A stretch of DNA of 64,000 bases from Halomonas daqiaonensis (lineage in GTDB: Bacteria; Pseudomonadota; Gammaproteobacteria; Pseudomonadales; Halomonadaceae). The notes beneath the pieces were generated by a model that was not told the origin of the DNA, ran no database searches, and was given only the letters and a program-made list of their open reading frames with translations. A program made the translations under genes and the position numbers. Positions 45,022 through 53,575 of the stretch are shown in pieces (within the stretch, counting starts at the first letter, position 1; each line of letters starts with the position of its first letter). The stretch lies in NCBI RefSeq assembly GCF_900109725.1, contig NZ_FOBC01000018.1, positions 1 through 64,000 on the forward strand. Reading direction: 5' to 3'.

Positions 45022-45780
45022 GTGAATGCAAAGCCCGTCAAAACCCTCCAACGTCTCAATGTTGCCGAATTCCTGGCCGAGTCCATCTTCTCCGGCGTCT
45101 ATCGACCGGGGGATTTCGTCCCTCGGGAAATTGATCTTTGCGAACAGTTCGCGATCAATCGCTCGGCGGTACGCAGCGACCTGCGCCGCCTCGTGGATGT
45201 CGGGATCATCGAGCGTATCTCGGGTCATGGCTCCAAGGTCAGGGAGTACGAGGACTGGAACATCCTCGATCCCGTGGTGACCGACTGGATAACCCGCTAC
45301 GCCTCGCCAAATCCCAGAATCCAGCGGGAGATCCTCGCCTTTCGCCTGGATGTCGAGCCCTATGTCGCCATGACGGCCGCCCGTCACGCCAAGGCGCGTG
45401 ATCTCGTGGCCATCGAGGAAGCTTTCGAGGGGATGGGCAAGAATCTCTACGATGCGACCTGCGCCGAGGAGCGTCGACTGCACAGCGACTACGACGTCGC
45501 CTTCCATGTCGCCATCTTCAAGGCAACCCACAACATCGTCTGGTCCCAGCTGTCGCACATCCTGCGCCCCTCCATCTATCTGCTGGTGTCCGAATCCAAC
45601 ATCAGCACCACGGATCCCGAGGAAAGCCTCGAACGTCATCGACAAGTGATGGAGCACATCCGTGCCCGCAACCCGCGAGAAGCCTTCCTGGCCGCCCAGG
45701 CAGTGCTCGAGGGAACCGCCAAGGCGCTGGGTATCGAGACCGGCGACAGCCGGTTGGGGAAGGAACTGGAACTACTGTGA
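45022..45780 (+). CDS. GntR-family regulator, FCD type
   Basis: This 252-residue regulator has an N-terminal winged helix (residues about 8-72, with DFVPREIDLCEQFAINRSAV) and an FCD domain (LDVEPYVAMTAARHA, DYDVAFHVAIFKATHN, RHRQVMEHIRARN). GTG 45022 was chosen because the frame upstream back to 44881 reads like the intergenic operator region and the winged helix starts just after. It is divergent from the KDF dehydrogenase gene. The best inference is that it regulates the L-fuconate/altronate genes. A further GTATGACAG lies just after its stop, at 45819-45827. Confidence 0.82.
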   Translation: MNAKPVKTLQRLNVAEFLAESIFSGVYRPGDFVPREIDLCEQFAINRSAVRSDLRRLVDVGIIERISGHGSKVREYEDWNILDPVVTDWITRYASPNPRIQREILAFRLDVEPYVAMTAARHAKARDLVAIEEAFEGMGKNLYDATCAEERRLHSDYDVAFHVAIFKATHNIVWSQLSHILRPSIYLLVSESNISTTDPEESLERHRQVMEHIRARNPREAFLAAQAVLEGTAKALGIETGDSRLGKELELL

Positions 45781-45867
45781 GGGGGTCGACGCCCTGTATA
45801 AGGAGAGTGGCGTCGGCAGTATGACAGTCTTACGGGAGTCGGATGAAAAGCAGCAAATCCATGTTCA

Positions 45868-45903
45868 GTCAGGGACAGCATGATTCTGCATGTTGTCCCT
45901 GAC
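45868..45903. terminator. Bidirectional terminator hairpin
   Basis: GTCAGGGACAGCATG (45868-45882) pairs with CATGTTGTCCCTGAC (45889-45903) over 15 positions with one G-U pair and a six-base loop. It lies between the convergent gntR and aldehyde dehydrogenase genes. No T run is present. Confidence 0.75.
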
Positions 45904-45911
45904 CTGCCATG

Positions 45912-47492
45912 TCACGCTTCGCGCTTGCCATCCACCAGGCGGCTCACGCCGAGGGGGTTGCCCTCCTTGAGTGCCTCGGGCAGCAGGCCTGCAGGCAGCG
46001 CCTGGTAGCAGACCGGGCGCAGGAAGCGGAAGATGGCCGCGCTGCCCACCGAGGTGGTGCGGCTGTCAGAGGTGGCCGGATAGGGGCCGCCATGCACCAT
46101 GCTGTGGCAGACTTCCACCCCGGTCGGCCAGCCGTTGGCCAGTATCCGTCCCGCCTTGCGCTCGAGCGTGGGCAGTAGGCTGCGTGCCATGTCGAGGTCG
46201 GCATCGTCCATCTGCAGGGTGGCCGTGAGCTGGCCCTCGAGCCTCTCGGCGATCCGCTGCAGCTCGTCGTTGCTGGCGCAGGCCACCACCAGAGAACAGG
46301 CCCCGAAGACCTCCTGGCGCTGCAGGGTTTCGTCGCCGAGGAAATCCGCCGCCGTGGTGACGAAGAGGCCGGCCTGGCACTGATTGGTACCCGAGCCCGC
46401 CTGGCCGCGTGCCACTTCACGTACGCCGTCGTGGCCAGCGTAGTATGCCACGCCCTCCTGGTAGGCCTCGTGGGTGCCCGGGGTAAGCATGGTCTGGGCG
46501 GGGCTCTCCTTGACCGCTTCGCCGGCGGCGTCGAGGAAGGCATCCAGTGACTTGCCCTCGTGAGCGATCACCAGGCCCGGGTTAGTGCAGAACTGGCCGG
46601 CGCCCATGGTCAGCGAACCGACGAAGCCTTCGGCGATCTTGTCGCCGCGCGCCTTGAGCGCCTCCGGCAGCAGGAACACCGGGTTGATGCTGCTCATCTC
46701 GGCGTAGACCGGGATCGGCTCCGCGCGGTTCTGGGCGATCGTCATCAGGGCGGTACCACCGCTGCGCGAGCCGGTGAAGCCCACCGCCTTGATGCGCGGG
46801 TCGGCGACCAGCGCGGCGCCCACCTCGCGGCCGGAGCCGAACAGCAGCGAGAACACGCCTTCGGGCAGGCCGCAGGCTTTGACCGCCTTCTGCAGGGCGC
46901 GGCCCACCAGCTCGGAGGTGCCGGGGTGCGCCGAGTGCGCCTTGACCACCACCGGGCAGCCGGCGGCCAGGGCCGAGGCGGTATCGCCGCCGGCGACGGA
47001 GAATGCCAGGGGGAAGTTGCTGGGGCCGAAGACCGCTACGGGCCCCAGGGCGACGTGGCGCTGGCGCAGGTCGGCTCGGGGCATCGGTTCCCGATCAGGC
47101 ATGGCTGGATCGACGCGCACGTCGAGCCATTCGCCGGCGCGCACCACACCGGCGAAGAGGCGCAGCTGGCCGCAGGTGCGGCCGCGTTCGCCCTCGAGGC
47201 GCGGCCGGGGCAGCCCGCTCTCGGCCATGGCGCGCTCGATCAGGTCATCGCCGATGGCCTCTATCTCGCTGGCAATGGTCTCGAGGAACACCGCCCGCTC
47301 CTCCGGGGAGGTCTCGCGGTAGGTATCGAAGGCCGTCCAAGCCAGCTCGCAGGCCTGGGTGACCTCTTCCTTGCCGCCGCCGACATAGGTGGGCTCCAGG
47401 GTCTCGTCGGTAGCGGGATTGATAGCGTTGATGGGATTCGCGTTTCCGCTGACGGCCTTCTGGCCAATCAGTAGCTTGCCTTCCAATGCCAT
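45912..47492 (-). CDS. 2-oxoglutarate semialdehyde dehydrogenase, second copy
   Basis: This 526-residue NAD(P)-dependent aldehyde dehydrogenase has Cys302 in [12 protein letters not shown], the same as the copy at 16223. It shares long blocks with it ([51 protein letters not shown]). It oxidises 2,5-dioxopentanoate made by the pentonate pathway here, the last step of Weimberg-type L-arabinose/D-xylose oxidation. ATG 47492 was chosen because it follows the ribosome-binding site region and matches the paralogue start. The frame is open up to 48095, but that is antisense-type noise over araD1. Two copies in one window imply separate induction. Confidence 0.9.
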   Translation of the reverse strand: MALEGKLLIGQKAVSGNANPINAINPATDETLEPTYVGGGKEEVTQACELAWTAFDTYRETSPEERAVFLETIASEIEAIGDDLIERAMAESGLPRPRLEGERGRTCGQLRLFAGVVRAGEWLDVRVDPAMPDREPMPRADLRQRHVALGPVAVFGPSNFPLAFSVAGGDTASALAAGCPVVVKAHSAHPGTSELVGRALQKAVKACGLPEGVFSLLFGSGREVGAALVADPRIKAVGFTGSRSGGTALMTIAQNRAEPIPVYAEMSSINPVFLLPEALKARGDKIAEGFVGSLTMGAGQFCTNPGLVIAHEGKSLDAFLDAAGEAVKESPAQTMLTPGTHEAYQEGVAYYAGHDGVREVARGQAGSGTNQCQAGLFVTTAADFLGDETLQRQEVFGACSLVVACASNDELQRIAERLEGQLTATLQMDDADLDMARSLLPTLERKAGRILANGWPTGVEVCHSMVHGGPYPATSDSRTTSVGSAAIFRFLRPVCYQALPAGLLPEALKEGNPLGVSRLVDGKREA

Positions 47493-47512
47493 GATGTTCT
47501 CCTGGTGTTGGT

Positions 47513-48502
47513 TCAGAGTGAGGGAATCTCGACGGTTGCCGAGGTCACTGCCTCGAAGCGCAATGCATTGCGCAGCGGCCTTCCGAAGTCGGCCAGGGCG
47601 ATCTCGAAGCGGTCGCCTTCGCGGGTCCGGATGCCGTCGGCGAAGCTCAGCGTCGCTGTGCCGAAGAAGTGCACGTGTACGTCCCCCGGCCGCCTGAAGT
47701 TGGCGTACTTGAAGTGGTGATGCTCCAGGTTGGCCAGGCTGTGGGCCATGTTGGCCTCGCCGGTCAGGAACGGCTTCTCCCATAGGGTCTCGCCGTCGCG
47801 CACGATGCGGCTGGTGCCCTCCAGGTGGGAGGGCAGCTCGCCGACCAGCAACTCCGGCCCGAAGCTGCAGGCTCGCAGCTTCGAGTGGGCTAGCCAGAGG
47901 TAGTTGAAGCGCTCGGTGACATGGTCGGAGAACTCGTTGCCGATAGCGAAGCCGACCCGCCAGGGCGTGCCGTCGTCGCCGATCACGTAGAGCCCGGCGA
48001 GCTCCGGCTCCTCTCCGGCGTCTTCGGCGAAGCCGGGTACCGGGATCTCGGCTTCCGGGGCCACCACGCAGCCGCCATCGCCCTTGTAGAACCACTCCGG
48101 CTGGGCGCCGGTCTCGCCGGCGGCGGGCTTGCCGTTCTCGACCCCCAGCTTGAACATGCGCATGGAGTCGGTCAACTCGGCATCGTCGGCCTGGGCCTTG
48201 GCGTGCATGGCCGAGCGGGTATCGGCACTGCCCAAGTGGGTCAGGCCGGTGCCGGTGACCAGGCAGTGGGCCGGGTCGGGATGGGTCAGTGGCAGCAGCA
48301 GGTGCTTCTCGTCAATCAATTGCTGGTAGTCGAGCCGCGTCTCGGTGAGGGCGGAGGCGACGACATCCTCGAGCGGCTTGCCGCGACCGATGGCTCGCCG
48401 CGCCAGGGTCAGGGTATCGGCATCGAGCAGCCTGACCTGCTTTTCGTTCTCCACCAGGGCGGCGCGAACCTGGCCCTGATGATCACACTGGATCAATCGC
48501 AT
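47513..48502 (-). CDS. AraD1/GguC-type 2-keto-3-deoxy-pentonate dehydratase
   Basis: This 329-residue protein of the FAH superfamily belongs to the AraD1 (GguC) group, which dehydrates 2-keto-3-deoxy-L-arabinonate to 2,5-dioxopentanoate. The group-specific [20 protein letters not shown] block near residue 85, [29 protein letters not shown] and [21 protein letters not shown] are visible. It lies 20 bases before the dehydrogenase that uses its product, and downstream of TRAP 4. The arabinonate-dehydratase gene that makes its substrate is divergent at 51752. Confidence 0.88.
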   Translation of the reverse strand: MRLIQCDHQGQVRAALVENEKQVRLLDADTLTLARRAIGRGKPLEDVVASALTETRLDYQQLIDEKHLLLPLTHPDPAHCLVTGTGLTHLGSADTRSAMHAKAQADDAELTDSMRMFKLGVENGKPAAGETGAQPEWFYKGDGGCVVAPEAEIPVPGFAEDAGEEPELAGLYVIGDDGTPWRVGFAIGNEFSDHVTERFNYLWLAHSKLRACSFGPELLVGELPSHLEGTSRIVRDGETLWEKPFLTGEANMAHSLANLEHHHFKYANFRRPGDVHVHFFGTATLSFADGIRTREGDRFEIALADFGRPLRNALRFEAVTSATVEIPSL

Positions 48503-48536
48503 GGTGGTTTCCTCATGGAAGGGGAGTTGAGAGTCG

Positions 48537-49838
48537 TCAAAGCGGCCAGATGGCCAGTTGCGGCCACATCAGGAGGGCGGCGAGGACACACAACTGGATT
48601 GCCATGAAGGGCAGTACCGAGAGATAGATGTCCTGCAGGCTGATATCCGGCGGTGCCACGCTCTTGAGATAGAAGGCGGCGGGGCCGAAGGGAGGTGAGA
48701 GGAATGACACCTGCATGTTCACGGCAAAGAGGATGCCGAACCAGATGGGATCGAAGCCCAGCTGGACGACGATGGGCAGGAAGATCGGCAGGGCCAGCAT
48801 GGCGATGCCGATCCAGTCGAGGAACAGCCCCAGTATCAGCATGATCGCCATCATCACCATGATGATCACGATGGGGGCCACATCGAGCCCCAGGATCATG
48901 CCCGATACGAAGCGATTGCCGCCCATCAGGTTGTAGACACCCACCAGGGCCGCAGCCCCGATGCCGATCCAGATGATCATGCCGCAGGTGTTCATCGTCT
49001 GGCCCAGGCTGTGGTGCAGCATGCCCATGGCGAACTCGCCGCGCACGGCGATGGCCAACAGCACCCCGAACACCCCCATGGCGGCGGCCTCGGTTACCGA
49101 GGCGATACCGCCGTAGATGGTGCCCAGCACCAGGAAGGCGATCATCCCCGGCAGCACGATGGCCTTGACGGCATCGAGCTTGCTGGCAAAGGGGTTGTCC
49201 TGGGTGGACTCGTCCAGAGGTGGGCCCAAGGCAGGGTTCTTCAGGCAGCGCACCAGCACGTAGGCGATGTACGACCCCATGAGGATCACCGCCGGGGTCA
49301 CCGCCGCGGTGAACAACTCGGCGATTGATACGCTGGCGATCAGGCCGTAGATGATCAGCACGATCGACGGTGGCATCATGGTGCCGAGAGCACCGCCGGC
49401 GCACACTACGCCGATGGAAAGTCGCTTGTCATAGCCCAGGCGAAGCATCTGCGGCAGTGCCAGAATGCCCAGCAGCACGATCTCCCCACCGATGATTCCC
49501 GAGAGCGCAGCAAGGAAGAAGGCTACTACGATAGTCTGTACCGCTACGCCTCCGGGCAGGCGTCCGGCGAAGACGCGCATGGCATTGAACAGGTCCTTGG
49601 CGATTCCCGAGCGGTCGAGAAGGGAAGCCATCAGCACGAACATCGGCACCGCCACCAGGGAGTACTCGGTGATGAAGCCGTAGACTCGGCTGGTTACCAG
49701 CGGCAGTGCCGTTTCACCGAACCAGCCGAAGGTGAAGACCATGGCCACCAGGCCAGTGATGAAGGCCAGCGGCAGGCCGGTCACAAGCAGCGCGAAGATC
49801 GCGCCGACCATCAGGATTGTCGCTGTTCCGATATCCAT
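48537..49838 (-). CDS. dctM: TRAP transporter large membrane subunit (DctM), system 4
   Basis: This 433-residue protein is the 12-TM channel subunit, with LAALSGIIGGEIVLLGI, MMPPSIVLIIYG and MQVSFLSPPFGPAAFYLKSV. It resembles DctM of system 1 rather than those of systems 2 and 3. Translation overlaps the dctQ stop. The substrate is probably a pentonate, from the operon context. Confidence 0.9.
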   Translation of the reverse strand: MDIGTATILMVGAIFALLVTGLPLAFITGLVAMVFTFGWFGETALPLVTSRVYGFITEYSLVAVPMFVLMASLLDRSGIAKDLFNAMRVFAGRLPGGVAVQTIVVAFFLAALSGIIGGEIVLLGILALPQMLRLGYDKRLSIGVVCAGGALGTMMPPSIVLIIYGLIASVSIAELFTAAVTPAVILMGSYIAYVLVRCLKNPALGPPLDESTQDNPFASKLDAVKAIVLPGMIAFLVLGTIYGGIASVTEAAAMGVFGVLLAIAVRGEFAMGMLHHSLGQTMNTCGMIIWIGIGAAALVGVYNLMGGNRFVSGMILGLDVAPIVIIMVMMAIMLILGLFLDWIGIAMLALPIFLPIVVQLGFDPIWFGILFAVNMQVSFLSPPFGPAAFYLKSVAPPDISLQDIYLSVLPFMAIQLCVLAALLMWPQLAIWPL

Positions 49839-50449
49839 CAGCGTGTCTCCTTGTCAGCATGATCGGGCCTGGCCCTGATCGACTCGATCAGGTGCAGCAC
49901 TGCCTGAAGCGTCATCAATGTCAGGGCGAAGAAGATCGTGCCCTTGACCATGGCGGGAAAGGGAGGATTCCAGGACGTTCCCGAACGCTCCAGCGACCAC
50001 TCGCCGAGGGGATTGTGAGACGCGCCCCAGAACATTTGAAAGGCGGCATAGCTCATGGTCAGGCAGAAGACCAAGGTCAGGAGATCGTTGAGACGGTCCA
50101 TCCAGCACTTCAGCCGGGGGCCGGCACCGTCATAGAGGACCTTGACGCGGATATGGCTGTTGCGTGCCATGGCAGCTGGTCCGCCGAGTGCGAAGATCAC
50201 CGCGATCAGGAACACCACGGTCTCGTGCACCCAGGAGGTGGGGTTGTTGAAACCATAGCGCATGAAGACCTCGACCACGCTGATTCCCATGGCTAGCAGC
50301 ACCAGCCAGGCAGCAACACGTGCACCGCGGGCTATCACGCGGTCGAGGGCGTTTCGTTCGGGGGATATCACCTCGACCTTTTCGAGAATGTCGGAAAGGT
50401 CTTGCGTGTCGGGAGAGAGGTCTTGTGTCTCAGGGATTTTCTGTGACAT
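49838..50449 (-). CDS. dctQ: TRAP transporter small membrane subunit (DctQ), system 4
   Basis: This 203-residue protein has an unusually long polar N-terminus (about 50 residues, with the acidic repeat-like QDLSPDTQDLSD) before four hydrophobic segments. RYGFNNPTSWVHETVVFLI is the DctQ signature. The stop overlaps the dctM start. It sits 14 bases after the hairpin that follows dctP. Confidence 0.85.
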   Translation of the reverse strand: MSQKIPETQDLSPDTQDLSDILEKVEVISPERNALDRVIARGARVAAWLVLLAMGISVVEVFMRYGFNNPTSWVHETVVFLIAVIFALGGPAAMARNSHIRVKVLYDGAGPRLKCWMDRLNDLLTLVFCLTMSYAAFQMFWGASHNPLGEWSLERSGTSWNPPFPAMVKGTIFFALTLMTLQAVLHLIESIRARPDHADKETR

Positions 50450-50462
50450 GGCTAGACTCTGC

Positions 50463-50497
50463 GCCCATCACCCGAGGGGCTGCTTCGGGTGATGGGC
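50463..50497 (-). terminator. Perfect hairpin between dctP4 and dctQ4
   Basis: GCCCATCACCCGA (50463-50475) and TCGGGTGATGGGC (50485-50497) form a perfect 13-base stem with a nine-base loop. It lies 24 bases after the dctP stop on the coding strand. No T run follows, so transcript stabilisation is as likely as partial termination. Confidence 0.78.
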
Positions 50498-50521
50498 CGG
50501 TTGGGGGTGACAGATGCGGGA

Positions 50522-51541
50522 TTAGAGCAGGTTGCGCGAGCGCAGGAAGGCGGTGGCAGAGTCGTAGATCTTCTGAGTCATTTCGTTCTCGCCGGCCCAC
50601 TCTTTCCATTCCTGTTCCGCCGCGGTGCGGAACTCCTTGCGTTCCTCGGCGGGGAGGTCGAAGGGATGGACGTCAGGGTCTTCCTGAAGCTTCTGCAGGG
50701 TCTCGATGTCCTGCTGCTTGAGGCGCGCGATCAGGTCGTAGGCCATGCCGTCGAAGGCAATGTTGAGGGTGGTCCGTAGTTCCTCCGGCAGGCCGTCCCA
50801 GATATCCTTGTTGATCGATACGGCAATCATCGGCATGGAGTGGAAGCCGGGATAGAGGGGGTAGGGAGCGAAGGCGTGCAGGCCCATGGCGTCGTTGTTG
50901 GAAAGCACCGTGGAGTCGGCGGCATCGATCACCCCCTTCTCCAGGCCGGTATAGACTTCTGAGCCGGGCAGGTTGACGGGGGTGGCGCCGATGCGTTCGA
51001 AGATGTTGTAAACCATGCCTTGGGGGGCGCGGATCTTCAGTCCTTGGAAATCCTCGAGCGTCTTGATAGGCACGGTGGAGGGTACAGATTCCAGCGGGAA
51101 GGTCGCAGAGGCGATCAGGTGAGCGCCATAGGGCTCGACCAATTCGTTGTAGAGCTCTTCCCCGCCCCCGTACTTCATGTACTCAAGGAAGTCATACGGG
51201 TTCTGCCAGGCACCGACCAGGTTGCCGAGCATGCCGAAGGCAGGATCCTGACCGGAGAAGTAGCTGGGGTCGGTCATGTGGCCTTGGAGAATACCGGCAC
51301 TGACGGCGCTCAGGGTTTCGGTGGGCCCGACCACAGCATTGATCGGCATGACTTCGATCTCGACCCGACCATCGGTCATCTGAGTGATCTTGTCGGCCCA
51401 CTCCTGCTTGATCTTGAAGCTGGGTTCGCCGGAGGTCTCGGAAGCCTGGAACTTCCATTCGTATTCCGCCGCTTGCGCCGTGGATAGGCCGAGCAGCAGG
51501 GCCGAGCCGGTGAGGATCAGGCTGTGTTTGAGGTTGAGCAT
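50522..51541 (-). CDS. dctP: TRAP transporter solute-binding protein (DctP), system 4
   Basis: This 339-residue periplasmic protein has a signal peptide (residues 1-24, ending STAQA before AEYEW). The carboxylate-binding Arg is in GLKIRAPQG. The ligand region GATPVNLPGSEVYTGLEKGVIDAADST groups it with the system 1 binding protein, not with systems 2 and 3. It is divergent from the arabinonate dehydratase gene, so a pentonate ligand (L-arabinonate or D-xylonate) is plausible. Confidence 0.87.
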   Translation of the reverse strand: MLNLKHSLILTGSALLLGLSTAQAAEYEWKFQASETSGEPSFKIKQEWADKITQMTDGRVEIEVMPINAVVGPTETLSAVSAGILQGHMTDPSYFSGQDPAFGMLGNLVGAWQNPYDFLEYMKYGGGEELYNELVEPYGAHLIASATFPLESVPSTVPIKTLEDFQGLKIRAPQGMVYNIFERIGATPVNLPGSEVYTGLEKGVIDAADSTVLSNNDAMGLHAFAPYPLYPGFHSMPMIAVSINKDIWDGLPEELRTTLNIAFDGMAYDLIARLKQQDIETLQKLQEDPDVHPFDLPAEERKEFRTAAEQEWKEWAGENEMTQKIYDSATAFLRSRNLL

Positions 51542-51616
51542 GTGAAGTCTCCGTCAGAGGTTCTTGTTGTGGCGCAATGAAACTGTGCGGCTATCCCGTA
51601 GTGGGCACCCTAAAGA

Positions 51617-51641
51617 TTGAACATATCGGTAATTTGTTCAA
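51617..51641. promoter_or_regulatory. Inverted repeat in the divergent control region dctP4/arabinonate dehydratase
   Basis: TTGAACA (51617-51623) and TGTTCAA (51635-51641) are perfect 7-base arms separated by 11 bases, within the 210-base region between the divergent genes. This spacing suits a dimeric repressor or a LacI/IclR-type regulator. No regulator gene for this module is adjacent. Confidence 0.5.
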
Positions 51642-51751
51642 CATATACTTTCGTATGTGTCGACTGCGGGAGGGTGAGGGAGTACTTTCAGGGCACATCA
51701 CCTCATTTCGGGGCAAGCCACGGCCTCAATCTCATGAAAGGAGACTCCTCG

Positions 51752-53497
51752 ATGACCGATCGCAAGCGTCCGCTGCGCAGCGCCGAATGGTTCGGCACCG
51801 CCGACAAGAACGGCTTCATGTATCGCAGCTGGATGAAGAACCAGGGGATTCCCGACCACGAGTTCCAGGGCAAGCCGATTATTGGTATCTGCAACACCTG
51901 GTCGGAGCTGACGCCATGCAATGCCCACTTCCGCAAGCTTGCCGAGCACGTCAAGAAGGGCGTGTTGGAAGCGGGTGGCTATCCGGTGGAGTTTCCGGTG
52001 TTTTCCAACGGTGAATCGAACCTGCGGCCTACCGCGATGTTCACCCGCAATTTGGCGAGCATGGACGTCGAAGAGGCGATTCGTGGCAATCCCATGGATG
52101 CGGTGGTGCTGTTGGTGGGCTGCGACAAGACGACTCCGGCGCTTTTAATGGGCGCGGCGAGCTGTGACATACCGACGATCGTGGTGACTGGCGGCCCGAT
52201 GCTCAATGGCAAGCACCAGGGTAAGGACATCGGCTCGGGCACCGTGGTCTGGCAGCTGTCCGAGCAGGTCAAGGCAGGCAAGATATCGATGCACGACTTC
52301 ATGGCCGCTGAGGCTGGCATGTCGCGTTCGGCGGGCACTTGCAACACCATGGGTACGGCCTCGACCATGGCCTGTATGGCCGAGTCGCTGGGCACCTCGC
52401 TGCCGCACAATGCTGCTATTCCCGCCGTGGATTCCCGCCGCTACGTGCTGGCACACCTCTCCGGTAATCGCATCGTCGAGATGGTCAATGAAGACCTGAA
52501 GCTCTCCAGGGTACTGACCCGGCAGGCCTTCGAGAACGCCATTCGCACGAATGCCGCCATCGGTGGTTCGACCAATGCCGTGATCCATATCAAGGCGATC
52601 GCAGGGCGTATCGGTGTCGCCCTCTCCCTCGATGACTGGACACGCATCGGTCGCGGCACGCCCACCATTGTTGACCTTCAGCCCTCCGGGCGTTATCTGA
52701 TGGAAGAGTTCTACTATGCTGGTGGCCTGCCCGCAGTGCTGCGCCGGCTAGGCGAGGCGGACCGGCTCCCGCATAAGGATGCCCTTACCGTCAACGGCAA
52801 GACATTATGGGAAAACGTCCAGGACGCTCCGCTTTATAACGAAGATGTGATTCGTCCATTGGACGCTCCGCTGGTTCCCGATGGGGGCATGTGCGTGCTA
52901 CGCGGTAATCTCGCTCCCAACGGTGCGGTCTTGAAACCTTCGGCGGCGACCCCGGAACTGATGACGCACCGTGGCCAAGCAGTGGTCTTCGAGGATTTCG
53001 ACGATTACAAGGCACGCATCAACGACCCCGCCCTGGATGTCGATGCCGACAACATCCTGGTTATGAAGAATTGTGGTCCTCGCGGCTATCATGGCATGGC
53101 CGAAGTCGGCAACATGGGTCTACCTTCGAAGCTGCTTGAGCAGGGAGTCACCGACATGGTGCGCATATCCGATGCACGGATGAGCGGCACCGCCTACGGC
53201 ACCGTGGTGTTGCACGTGGCGCCTGAAGCCGCTGCCGGCGGCCCACTGGCGGTAGTCCGCAATGGCGACTGGATCGAACTCGATTGTGAGTCGGGGCGGT
53301 TGAACCTGGAAGTCAGTGACGAGGAGCTGACGTCGCGGCTGGAGCAAAGTGATGCCACTGCGGCCTCACGGCGCATCGCCAGTGACGGCGGCTATCGGCA
53401 GCTGTACATCGAACGTGTTTTGCAGGCTGACGAAGGCTGTGACTTTGACTTCCTCGTCGGTTGCCGTGGTGCTGAAGTGCCCAGGCATTCTCACTGA
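51752..53497 (+). CDS. IlvD/Edd-family L-arabinonate dehydratase-like
   Basis: This 581-residue enzyme belongs to the IlvD/Edd family of iron-sulphur sugar-acid dehydratases. Cluster-type cysteines lie in [26 protein letters not shown] and [11 protein letters not shown]. The GGSTNAVIHIKAIAGR block and length match L-arabinonate dehydratase (EC 4.2.1.25) of Rhizobium and Azospirillum. ATG 51752 follows AAAGGAG. The product, 2-keto-3-deoxy-L-arabinonate, is the substrate of the AraD1-type enzyme on the opposite strand. A second dehydratase of the same family lies downstream. Confidence 0.85.
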   Translation: MTDRKRPLRSAEWFGTADKNGFMYRSWMKNQGIPDHEFQGKPIIGICNTWSELTPCNAHFRKLAEHVKKGVLEAGGYPVEFPVFSNGESNLRPTAMFTRNLASMDVEEAIRGNPMDAVVLLVGCDKTTPALLMGAASCDIPTIVVTGGPMLNGKHQGKDIGSGTVVWQLSEQVKAGKISMHDFMAAEAGMSRSAGTCNTMGTASTMACMAESLGTSLPHNAAIPAVDSRRYVLAHLSGNRIVEMVNEDLKLSRVLTRQAFENAIRTNAAIGGSTNAVIHIKAIAGRIGVALSLDDWTRIGRGTPTIVDLQPSGRYLMEEFYYAGGLPAVLRRLGEADRLPHKDALTVNGKTLWENVQDAPLYNEDVIRPLDAPLVPDGGMCVLRGNLAPNGAVLKPSAATPELMTHRGQAVVFEDFDDYKARINDPALDVDADNILVMKNCGPRGYHGMAEVGNMGLPSKLLEQGVTDMVRISDARMSGTAYGTVVLHVAPEAAAGGPLAVVRNGDWIELDCESGRLNLEVSDEELTSRLEQSDATAASRRIASDGGYRQLYIERVLQADEGCDFDFLVGCRGAEVPRHSH

Positions 53498-53575
53498 TGA
53501 TTGATTGGACCAGTCTCTGGACGACTATGCTTGTCGAAACGACGTTTATGGATCCCCGATTGGACAGGAGCCGTC

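Noticed and set aside
47493-48095. Upstream extension of the aldehyde dehydrogenase frame
   Set aside because: It overlaps the well-supported AraD1-type gene in another frame, is Arg/Ala-rich without family similarity, and the paralogue at 16223 starts at the position equivalent to 47492.
48493-49404. Alternative frame on the minus strand inside dctM4
   Set aside because: The translation is Arg/His/Gly-rich and overlaps a complete 12-TM DctM with clear family motifs.
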